From: Flavobacterium psychrophilum
Lineage (GTDB): Bacteria > Bacteroidota > Bacteroidia > Flavobacteriales > Flavobacteriaceae
Direction: 5' to 3'
Assembly: GCA_945872245.1 (NCBI GenBank)
Contig: CAMBZB010000047.1
Span: 1-11,352 of the forward strand
DNA: 11,352 nt
How positions within the stretch are numbered: the first letter of the stretch is position 1; each line of letters opens with the position of its first letter. The notes under the pieces were generated by a model. That model ran no database searches and had not been told where the DNA came from. It was given only the letters and a program-made list of their open reading frames with translations. Shown here piece after piece: positions 1 through 5,671 of this stretch. The position numbers were made by a program, and so were the translations under genes.

Positions 1-45
1 ATTATTATATTTATGCCACAAAAATCAATTTATGCAGTTTTCTAA
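1..45 (+). CDS. Possible C-terminal tail of an upstream gene (partial)
   Basis: Reading from base 1 in frame 1 gives about 14 codons ending in TAA at 43-45 (tail ...MPQKSIYAVF). If this is the end of a real gene, it overlaps the histidine kinase start at 32 by 14 bases, a common arrangement for co-transcribed, translationally coupled genes. The piece is too short to identify. The kinase frame is also open back to base 2, so the tail may be chance. This is a weak call. Confidence 0.25.
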   Translation: MIIFMPQKSIYAVF

Positions 46-1186
46 AAATAGAAATACAACCCGTTGGATTATCATTTTTGCTTCCTTTTTAATTATTTCA
101 CTGATTCTTTGGAATACCTATACCTTTTTTCAAATTTTTAAAAATGAAGAGCGCGTTAAAATGCAGAATTGGGCATTGGCTCAAAAAAAAATTAATACTG
201 CTGATCCAAATGCTGACATTGAACTTCCGTTTCAGATTATTCAAGAGGCTTCTATTCCAATAATAGTAACCAACAAAGATTCTATAATAAATACCAATAA
301 TATCGATATTGATATATTAAAGGACAAGATCAAATTAAATGCTTTTTTAAAAAAATTGAAAAATCAAAATGAGCCTATCATTATGAAAATTTCAGATAAT
401 AACATTCATAAATTATATTATGGCGATTCTTCTTTATTAAACAAACTTAAATATTATCCAATAGCCTTATTACTTATTATCGTCCTTTTTGCGGGCTTAG
501 TTTACAACTTTTATAAAAGTACCAAGATGGCAACCCAAAACAAACTTTGGGCAGGAATGGCAAAGGAAACTGCACACCAAATAGGAACGCCACTATCCTC
601 TTTAATAGGTTGGATGGAAATACTGAAAGTCGAGAAAATCGATCAAACCACTATTGTTGAAATGGAGAGGGATATTGAACGGTTACAAACCATCACGGAG
701 CGTTTCTCGAAAATAGGTTCGGAACCCAAATTAGAAAATAAGGATGTCATTGAAGAAACCCAAAAATCCTACGATTACTTGCAATCCCGATTTTCTAAGC
801 AAGTAGAATTTTCATTTAAAGCCCCGAAATCACCCATTATGGTTTTGATGAATCCCACTTTGCACAGTTGGACGATTGAAAACCTAGTTAAAAATGCCAT
901 CGATGCTATGAAGGGCCGAGGAAAATTGGCCTTGCAAGTACTACAAGATGGCGATTTTGTAAAAATAAATGTTTCAGATTCTGGAAAAGGAATTCCAAAA
1001 AAACAGTTTAAAAGTGTCTTCGAGCCTGGGTTCACTACCAAAAAAAGGGGGTGGGGATTGGGATTATCATTAACAAAAAGAATTGTCGAAGAATACCACA
1101 AGGGAACGATAAAAGTACTGAATTCCGATATTGGAAAAGGAACAACGATGCAGGTAATTTTTAAAAAAAGTAAAGGGATTGTTTAA
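32..1186 (+). CDS. Membrane-bound sensor histidine kinase
   Basis: This 384-residue protein is an inner-membrane sensor kinase that should autophosphorylate on histidine and pass phosphate to a response regulator. TM1 spans about residues 12-33, a small extracytoplasmic sensor region about 34-140, and TM2 about 141-161. The H-box is AHQIGTPLSS with His182 as the predicted phospho-acceptor. The ATPase domain has the N-box WTIENLVKNAIDAM (280-293), the G1 box DSGKGIP (316-322), the F-box EPGFTTK (331-337) and the G2 box GWGLGLSL (340-347), so it looks catalytically intact. The ATG at 32 places a short basic stretch (KNRNTTR) just before TM1, as expected; the frame is open upstream, so a longer form cannot be excluded. 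No response regulator is visible, so it is an orphan in this window and its signal is unknown. The next gene is convergent, 18 bases away, with no obvious terminator between them. Confidence 0.93.
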   Translation: MQFSKNRNTTRWIIIFASFLIISLILWNTYTFFQIFKNEERVKMQNWALAQKKINTADPNADIELPFQIIQEASIPIIVTNKDSIINTNNIDIDILKDKIKLNAFLKKLKNQNEPIIMKISDNNIHKLYYGDSSLLNKLKYYPIALLLIIVLFAGLVYNFYKSTKMATQNKLWAGMAKETAHQIGTPLSSLIGWMEILKVEKIDQTTIVEMERDIERLQTITERFSKIGSEPKLENKDVIEETQKSYDYLQSRFSKQVEFSFKAPKSPIMVLMNPTLHSWTIENLVKNAIDAMKGRGKLALQVLQDGDFVKINVSDSGKGIPKKQFKSVFEPGFTTKKRGWGLGLSLTKRIVEEYHKGTIKVLNSDIGKGTTMQVIFKKSKGIV

Positions 1187-1204
1187 AAATAAAAGCTGAT
1201 TGCT

Positions 1205-1594
1205 TTACAGATTTGCCTGAATTTGTCTCGCTAAGGCCTCAAATTCATCTTTATTCATGGAAACTTTATTTTTAAACCGCATTTCATCCATTTCGTTCAA
1301 GGGAATCAAATGAACGTGAGCATGAGGAACTTCAAGTCCTATCACGGCCATTCCTATTCTATTACAGGGAATTGTTTTTTCAAGCGCAACCGCTACTTTT
1401 TTTGAAAACTGCATTAATCCAAGATACAGATCATCCTCGAGATCAAAAATCTTGTCGATTTCCTGTTTTGGAACACATAGGGTATGCCCCTTTGCGTTTG
1501 GATTTACATCCAAAAAAGCCAAAAAATCAGCATCCTCTACTATCTTGTAACAAGGAATTTCTCCTTTTATGATTTTGGTAAAAATACTTGACAT
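1205..1594 (-). CDS. HIT-family (HINT-like) nucleotide hydrolase
   Basis: This 129-residue cytosolic protein has the histidine-triad active site HAHVHLIPL (His91, His93, His95) in the usual C-terminal position. It also has the family N-terminal pattern SIFTKIIKGEIPCYKIVED and the central NPNAKGHTLCVPK segment. HIT/HINT proteins cleave phosphoramidate or adenosine-nucleotide bonds, for example AMP-lysine or aminoacyl-AMP type substrates; the physiological substrate here is not known. Length and motif spacing match single-domain HINT enzymes. The ATG at 1594 gives the canonical N-terminus. It lies 68 bases downstream of greA on the same strand with no hairpin between them, so it is probably transcribed from the greA promoter. 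Confidence 0.95.
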   Translation of the reverse strand: MSSIFTKIIKGEIPCYKIVEDADFLAFLDVNPNAKGHTLCVPKQEIDKIFDLEDDLYLGLMQFSKKVAVALEKTIPCNRIGMAVIGLEVPHAHVHLIPLNEMDEMRFKNKVSMNKDEFEALARQIQANL

Positions 1595-1662
1595 AGGAAG
1601 TTAGAGGTTAGAATTTGGACGTCAATAGTTTAAACCTGCCGACTGTAATCTGCAATTTGAAG

Positions 1663-2139
1663 CTAATCTCTAGAAATTTCCAAGATTTCGAATTTCAAAA
1701 CACCATTTGGCACCGTTATTTCGGCTACTTCACCTATTTTTTTTCCTAGTAATCCTCTACCAATAGGTGAAGTAACGGAGATTTTCCCTGTTTTAAGATC
1801 GGCTTCGCTTTCGGCAACCAAGGTATATTTCATTTCCATTCCATTGGCTTGATTCTTGATTTTCACGTTCGACAATACCAATACTTTGGAAACGTCTAAA
1901 TGTGTTTCGTCTATTAAACGGGCACTAGAATGTACTGCTTCCAGTTTAGCAATTCTCATTTCCAACATTCCTTGTGCCTCTTTGGCAGCATCGTACTCGG
2001 CATTCTCGGATAAATCTCCTTTATCTCTTGCCTCTGCTATATCTTGGGATGCTTTTGGACGCATCACACTTTTTAAATAATCTAATTCTTCTCTTAATTT
2101 TTTTAATCCTTCTGCTGTGTAATAAGATACTGCGCTCAT
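1663..2139 (-). CDS. greA: Transcription elongation factor GreA
   Basis: This 158-residue protein has exactly the usual GreA length. GreA enters the secondary channel of RNA polymerase and stimulates cleavage of backtracked RNA. The N-terminal coiled coil (about residues 1-75) contains the conserved tip region DIAEARDKGDLSENAEYDAA, with the acidic residues that act at the polymerase active site. The C-terminal FKBP-like domain ends in SPIGRGLLGKKIGEV and VLKFEILEI. The frame is open back to 2238, but the ATG at 2139 (MSAVSYYTAEGLKKL) matches family N-termini, and the longer reading would run through a terminator-like hairpin, so 2139 is chosen. Upstream lies a promoter at 2251-2279 and a leader of about 105 bases carrying that hairpin. 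The HIT gene follows on the same strand. Confidence 0.97.
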   Translation of the reverse strand: MSAVSYYTAEGLKKLREELDYLKSVMRPKASQDIAEARDKGDLSENAEYDAAKEAQGMLEMRIAKLEAVHSSARLIDETHLDVSKVLVLSNVKIKNQANGMEMKYTLVAESEADLKTGKISVTSPIGRGLLGKKIGEVAEITVPNGVLKFEILEISRD

Positions 2140-2160
2140 AACTTCATCGTTTATATAAAA

Positions 2161-2190
2161 TAGAAAAAATCCCATCTGGACGGGATTTCT
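2161..2190 (-). terminator. Terminator-like hairpin in the greA leader (possible attenuator)
   Basis: On the minus strand the arms AAATCCC (2188-2182) and GGGATTT (2173-2167) enclose an 8-base loop and run straight into a T-rich stretch (TTTTTTCTATTTT), the form of an intrinsic terminator. It lies between the predicted greA promoter (2251-2279) and the greA ATG (2139). No other minus-strand gene is present immediately upstream, so its natural target is the greA leader transcript itself, or antisense read-through from the receptor gene. The hairpin is seen directly; the attenuation role is inference. Confidence 0.6.
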
Positions 2191-2250
2191 TTCCACAAAG
2201 ATATTGTTTTTAATTTTTAATTCACAATTTAATGCCAATCATATCTATTC

Positions 2251-2279
2251 CAAAGTTAAATAAATTAAATTTGTTTCAA
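2251..2279 (-). promoter_or_regulatory. Predicted greA promoter (Bacteroidota -33/-7 type)
   Basis: On the minus strand TTG (2279-2277) is followed after 18 bases by TAACTTTG (2258-2251), matching the Bacteroidota primary sigma consensus TTG...TAnnTTTG. Transcription would start near 2245, giving a leader of roughly 105 bases before the greA ATG. It overlaps a candidate plus-strand -7 element for the divergent lipoprotein gene. Confidence 0.6.
2266..2273 (+). promoter_or_regulatory. Candidate -7 element for the lipoprotein gene
   Basis: TAAATTTG matches the Bacteroidota -7 consensus TAnnTTTG and lies 31 bases before the ATG at 2305. No good TTG is found at the -33 position, so support is partial. 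It sits inside the footprint of the divergent greA promoter, so the two promoters would compete. Confidence 0.35.
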
Positions 2280-2304
2280 CAATTCTTTTGCAATATTTTA
2301 GAAA

Positions 2305-2757
2305 ATGAGAAAAATTATCCTGCTGTTGACTCTTTCGTCCTTTTTCTTTTCTTGTACTGATAATGGCTTTAACAATAAAAACCCGTATTTACCTAATTAT
2401 ACTTTTACCATAGACGTCAACATGGATTTACCTACTTATTCCAATCTTTTGACTCCTATCAATGCTATTTATTACCCCAATCAAGGAATAGGTCGAGGTT
2501 TATTTATTTTTAATACCGGCAGCGGCTACAACGTCTTTGATGCGGCTTGTCCCAACCAAGCTCTTAGCAGTTGTTCCACGATGTCTTTTAAAAAACTTGA
2601 CCCTGTAGACCCCTTAAAAATTGACAAAACAACTGTGGTTTGTTCTTGTGACGGTGCGGAGTATAGTTTATTTTCAGGTCAAAGTACTGGAAAACAATAT
2701 CCTTTAAAACAGTATCGGGTTGAAGTTAGGGGAAATGTTTTACGGGTATATAACTAA
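2305..2757 (+). CDS. Lipoprotein with a Rieske-like fold lacking the His ligands
   Basis: This 150-residue protein starts with a lipoprotein signal (MRKIILLLTLSSFFFSC, lipidated Cys17), so it should be membrane-anchored on the extracytoplasmic side. The C-terminal half resembles a Rieske [2Fe-2S] domain: FDAACPNQ (79-85) in place of the first C-x-H box, CSCDGAEYSL (113-122) in place of the second C-x-C-H-G box, then PLKQYRVEVRGNVLRVY (133-149), the usual closing strands. Both histidine ligands are replaced (Asn84, Asp116). Cys82, Cys90, Cys113 and Cys115 sit roughly where the ligand and disulfide cysteines of a bc1-type Rieske protein would be. A standard Rieske cluster is therefore unlikely; a structural or disulfide-stabilised role, or a different metal, is possible. 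Gene presence is secure; the fold assignment comes from pattern recognition only. It stands alone, divergent from greA and convergent with the receptor gene. Confidence 0.85.
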   Translation: MRKIILLLTLSSFFFSCTDNGFNNKNPYLPNYTFTIDVNMDLPTYSNLLTPINAIYYPNQGIGRGLFIFNTGSGYNVFDAACPNQALSSCSTMSFKKLDPVDPLKIDKTTVVCSCDGAEYSLFSGQSTGKQYPLKQYRVEVRGNVLRVYN

Positions 2758-2760
2758 CTG

Positions 2761-2793
2761 AAAAGCCTGACATTCTTAAACATCAGGCTTTTA
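2761..2793. terminator. Bidirectional intrinsic terminator
   Basis: A perfect 10-bp inverted repeat (AAAAGCCTGA at 2761-2770, TCAGGCTTTT at 2783-2792) with a 12-base loop starts 4 bases after the lipoprotein stop and ends 22 bases before the receptor stop on the other strand. The arm bases supply a T-run on both strands, so it can end both convergent transcripts. Confidence 0.85.
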
Positions 2794-2814
2794 TGAAATA
2801 CAGTTATGATTAAT

Positions 2815-5028
2815 CTAAAACTTCAGCGTCAGCCCAACTAAAAAGTTGACTCCTGCTTGTGGATAATAATAAACATATCCTCCACCATAATCGGCTCCAT
2901 TAGAAACATAATCTACATTAAATATATTATTTGCCAATAAATTTATAGCAATCGATTTAAAGATTGACGTAGTTGCAATTTCATAAGAAGCATTGAAATC
3001 ATTGACAAAATAATCTTTCAATTTGCCACCGGCATCCTCAATGTTATTCATGTATTGCTCACTAACATACTTAGACAACAAACTAATTTTAAACGCAGGA
3101 ATTGGCGAAAAAGTCAACATATTTCCTGCAATAAAATTAGGCGAATAAGCAATATTGGTGTCCCCCAAATTGGTTAAAGCACCGCTTACATCTGAAACAA
3201 AATCAACATTTTTATTACTGCTTAGGGTGAAATTGGGCGCTATAGCCCACATTTTTGAAAGTTTCAAAGTTGCATCAATTTCTAATCCTAACCTGTAACT
3301 GTCGCCACTATTTTTACGAATTGGACTTCCCACATCGTCTAATTCCCCTGTTAAAACCAATTGATCTTTGTATGCCATATAATAAGCATTGGCATTTAAC
3401 TTTACTTTCTCAGATGTATATCTCCATCCTAATTCAAAATCATTTAACTTTTCTGATTTTGGGCTTCCATTTTTGTAATCCGATCTATTTGGTTCGCGAT
3501 TGGCTCTGGCATATGAAAAGTATAAGCCATTTTGTTTAGTAATATCAAAAGTAACTCCTGCCTTTGGATTGAAAAAATTCAAGTTTTCATTTACCAAACC
3601 CGTTTCACCACTATTGGTTTTGTAATGCACATTTCGAAGTTGTAAATCTCCATAAATACTCAGGTTGTCCAATAATTGATAATTGGCTTTTGCAAAGACA
3701 TTCCCATCGGTTTTTGTTGAATAACTAGAATCATAAATATCCCCAGGGTGACTATTAGAAGGATGTTGAGCCCAAAGAATTTCATCAAAATGGTCACCTT
3801 CATATTTATTATAACCTCCACCCAAAATAAAATCTAACTTTTCAACTTTATAATTAGTTGAAAATGTGGTTCCATAAAAATCGTTATCCAACCATTTTTT
3901 ACGAGTATAATCTGTTGAAGTTATTGTTTGTCCATTAACCGTAATAGGATCTAATCCTATGAAAGAAAACTGAGAATCATTGGCATAATATACGTTTGTA
4001 TATTTCCAATCATCAACAAATTCCTCATAGTAACCTTTCCCTTTAGTATAATGAAAAGCTAAATTTGTACTCCATTTATCAGATGTTTTTTCATTCCAAT
4101 GCAACTGATAATGGTCTTGATTATAATTATCCACTTGGTCATTATAATACCCTTCAAAAACTCCATTACTATCAAATTTCTCTCCAACGGAATTGTAAGT
4201 TCTATATGTTGCTAAAGTGTTAGCATCAACACCATTCCAAGATTGATAAGTGCGTTCATAACCTCCAAAAGCTAGAGCTTTGATTAAGGTTGTTTTACCC
4301 ACATAGGTTCCTTGTAAGAAATACGATTTCAAATCAGAACTCGCTCTGTCTACATAACCATCCGATTTTAAAGCAGACAAACGTCCTGCAATTTCAAAAT
4401 GGTCGTTCATCAATCCGGTACTGAATTTCACCGTATGTTTTTGAGTGTTAAAACTTCCGATGGAATTAGAAATCTCACCCGAAGCACTGTCTGAATAGGA
4501 ATCAGTCAACATATTCAGACTGGCACCAAATGCACCGGCCCCATTGGTTGAAGTTCCAACACCGCGTTGCAACTGCAAACTCTCCACTGAAGACGCAAAA
4601 TCAGGCATATTTACCCAATAGGTTCCTTGACTCTCTGAGTCATTGTATGGAATACCATTAATGGTAACATTTACCCTAGTCGCATCACTTCCGCGGACGC
4701 GAATTCCGGTGTAACCTACTCCATTTCCTGCATCAGAAGTGGTAACAACAGAGGGTAAATAATTTAACAAAATGGGGAGGTCTTGCCCCAAATTTCGTTT
4801 TGCCAATTCTCCCTTGCTAACATTAGAAAATGGTATTGGTATTTTTGTGGTTACCCGAACGGCGGAAACCAAAACCTCGTCGAGTTGATTAACTTTGGTT
4901 GTGTCTTGCTGTTTCTCTTGAGAAAAGGAGTCGTTAGCCATAAGCCATAAGGCAAGGGAAAAAATAAAAGTGAAGATTTGTCTCTTGACCCTTGGCTCAT
5001 GGCCATTTTTGTAAAATAAAGTGTTCAT
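2815..5028 (-). CDS. TonB-dependent outer-membrane receptor, probably for thiamine
   Basis: This 737-residue protein is an outer-membrane active transporter energised by TonB-ExbBD. A hydrophobic signal segment lies at about residues 17-36. LDEVLVSA (49-56) fits the Bacteroidota TonB box. The plug domain covers about 55-178, with typical motifs GIRVRGSDATRVNVTINGIP (108-127), YWVNMPDF and QRGVGTSTNGAGAFG. The remainder is a beta-barrel rich in alternating aromatic strands and ends in the expected aromatic-terminated strand (VGLTLKF). It lacks the N-terminal carboxypeptidase-regulatory-like domain of SusC proteins, so it is a small-ligand receptor type. A TPP riboswitch lies in its leader, the strongest clue to substrate; thiamine-regulated receptors are established in Bacteroidota, but the ligand here is inferred. 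The ATG at 5028 is the only plausible start before the signal peptide; it leaves about 16 polar residues ahead of the hydrophobic core. Confidence 0.95.
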   Translation of the reverse strand: MNTLFYKNGHEPRVKRQIFTFIFSLALWLMANDSFSQEKQQDTTKVNQLDEVLVSAVRVTTKIPIPFSNVSKGELAKRNLGQDLPILLNYLPSVVTTSDAGNGVGYTGIRVRGSDATRVNVTINGIPYNDSESQGTYWVNMPDFASSVESLQLQRGVGTSTNGAGAFGASLNMLTDSYSDSASGEISNSIGSFNTQKHTVKFSTGLMNDHFEIAGRLSALKSDGYVDRASSDLKSYFLQGTYVGKTTLIKALAFGGYERTYQSWNGVDANTLATYRTYNSVGEKFDSNGVFEGYYNDQVDNYNQDHYQLHWNEKTSDKWSTNLAFHYTKGKGYYEEFVDDWKYTNVYYANDSQFSFIGLDPITVNGQTITSTDYTRKKWLDNDFYGTTFSTNYKVEKLDFILGGGYNKYEGDHFDEILWAQHPSNSHPGDIYDSSYSTKTDGNVFAKANYQLLDNLSIYGDLQLRNVHYKTNSGETGLVNENLNFFNPKAGVTFDITKQNGLYFSYARANREPNRSDYKNGSPKSEKLNDFELGWRYTSEKVKLNANAYYMAYKDQLVLTGELDDVGSPIRKNSGDSYRLGLEIDATLKLSKMWAIAPNFTLSSNKNVDFVSDVSGALTNLGDTNIAYSPNFIAGNMLTFSPIPAFKISLLSKYVSEQYMNNIEDAGGKLKDYFVNDFNASYEIATTSIFKSIAINLLANNIFNVDYVSNGADYGGGYVYYYPQAGVNFLVGLTLKF

Positions 5029-5029
5029 C

Positions 5030-5045
5030 CGTAAAAAGTTTTACG
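5030..5045 (-). promoter_or_regulatory. Small hairpin abutting the receptor start codon
   Basis: On the minus strand CGTAAA and TTTACG form a 6-bp stem with a 4-base loop ending one base before the ATG at 5028. A run CCCCCTTTT lies about 10-20 bases further upstream (roughly 5050-5058) and is complementary to AAAGGGG at the 5' side of the TPP aptamer. Together these could form the expression platform that hides the translation start. The sequence features are visible; the switching role is inferred. Confidence 0.4.
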
Positions 5046-5126
5046 AATAAAAGGGGGAATTATTCTTTTGTTAAATTAAAAAATGATTTGTTCAGATTTT
5101 CAGATTGACGTGCACTTCATCTTTGA

Positions 5127-5207
5127 ATCTATTTCCCTTAACAGCATTACCTGTTCAGGTTCGTTGGGTATAATCTCAGCTCGTTATTTAGAGCACCCCT
5201 TTGAGAC
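5127..5207 (-). promoter_or_regulatory. TPP (thiamine pyrophosphate) riboswitch, THI element
   Basis: Read on the minus strand, the aptamer shows the conserved THI blocks in order. GGGGTGC (5' part of P2) is followed by GCTC...GAGC (P3) and the invariant CTGAGA. ACCC pairs back to GGGT; then come ACCTGA and ACAG-GTAATG-CTGT (P5 with its loop), and finally AAGGGA. Outer P1 pairing can form between GTCT near 5207 and AGAT near 5130. TPP binding normally represses expression. No classical terminator follows the aptamer, so control is probably at translation. It lies about 98 bases ahead of the receptor ATG and only that gene is downstream. Confidence 0.95.
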
Positions 5208-5211
5208 GGGG

Positions 5212-5241
5212 CAAAGATATATTTTTTGTTTCAAGTTCCAA
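5212..5241 (-). promoter_or_regulatory. Predicted promoter of the riboswitch-receptor transcript
   Basis: On the minus strand TTG (5241-5239), a 19-base spacer and TATCTTTG (5219-5212) match the Bacteroidota consensus TTG-N19-TAnnTTTG closely. Transcription would begin a few bases downstream, at or just before the aptamer P1 strand. The receptor is thus transcribed independently of the arfB cluster, although no strong terminator separates arfB from it. Confidence 0.7.
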
Positions 5242-5260
5242 GTTTAAAGTTTAAAGTTTT
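5233..5260 (+). repeat. Short tandem 7-bp repeat near the receptor promoter
   Basis: Four 7-base units follow one another: AAGTTCC, AAGTTTA, AAGTTTA, AAGTTTT. The first unit is degenerate. The repeat covers the -33 end of the receptor promoter and runs upstream of it. Slippage here would change bases around the promoter, but the repeat may simply be AT-rich intergenic drift. Confidence 0.5.
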
Positions 5261-5267
5261 TAAACCA

Positions 5268-5669
5268 CTAAAAATCAGGTTTTCTACGGGATTTTTTAAT
5301 TTCTGACACATTCTTTTTGTCTTTGATTCGTTTTCGAATGACCGATTTAGGGATTTTTGTGGCTTTCCTAATTTTTGGAATATGAAGTCCTACAGTTAAT
5401 ATATCCAAAAAACGTTTGGTGACAATCGCTTTGTTTTTGAGTTGGCTTCGGTCTTCGTCGCAATTTAAAATTAAAACTAAATCCGATGTTAATCTCGATG
5501 AGAGTTTTGTTTCCAATCTCATTTTTTCCTCTTCTGACAAGGCTTGAGAATTTTTCAAGTCGAAGGACAAAACCACCTTCGAAGAAACTTTATTCACGTT
5601 CTGTCCTCCTGCCCCGCTGCTGCGGACAGCTTTGAACTGTAATTCGGATTTGATTTTTGAGGGCTCCAA
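5268..5669 (-). CDS. arfB: ArfB-like alternative ribosome-rescue peptidyl-tRNA hydrolase (TTG start)
   Basis: This 133-residue protein is a codon-independent release factor that hydrolyses peptidyl-tRNA on stalled ribosomes. The catalytic loop SSGAGGQNVNKVSSKV carries the GGQ motif (Gly21, Gly22, Gln23). The C-terminus (about 100-133) is a lysine/arginine-rich tail, as in ArfB/YaeJ, where it occupies the empty mRNA channel. Size fits ArfB and excludes full-length RF1/RF2. No ATG lies in frame ahead of the GGQ loop; the reading starts with TTG at 5669, two bases after the TAA of the DUF4301 gene, suggesting translational coupling and low expression. An ATT or ATA start a few codons earlier is the alternative. 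Function is well supported; the exact start is not. Confidence 0.92.
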   Translation of the reverse strand: MEPSKIKSELQFKAVRSSGAGGQNVNKVSSKVVLSFDLKNSQALSEEEKMRLETKLSSRLTSDLVLILNCDEDRSQLKNKAIVTKRFLDILTVGLHIPKIRKATKIPKSVIRKRIKDKKNVSEIKKSRRKPDF

Positions 5670-5671
5670 AA

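Noticed and set aside
775..1101. Minus-strand open frame of 108 codons
   Set aside because: It lies entirely antisense to the kinase domain of the histidine kinase and has no recognisable protein character.
1372..1572. Plus-strand open frame of 66 codons
   Set aside because: It is antisense to the HIT gene, which has the full family motif; no independent support.
1856..2080. Plus-strand open frame of 74 codons
   Set aside because: It is the reverse complement of the greA coiled-coil region and has no signal of its own.
2140..2238. Longer N-terminus for GreA
   Set aside because: The extra 33 residues do not fit GreA, would make the protein longer than the constant family length, and read through a terminator-like hairpin.
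3255..3539. Plus-strand open frame of 94 codons
   Set aside because: It is antisense to the receptor barrel region; composition reflects the opposite strand.
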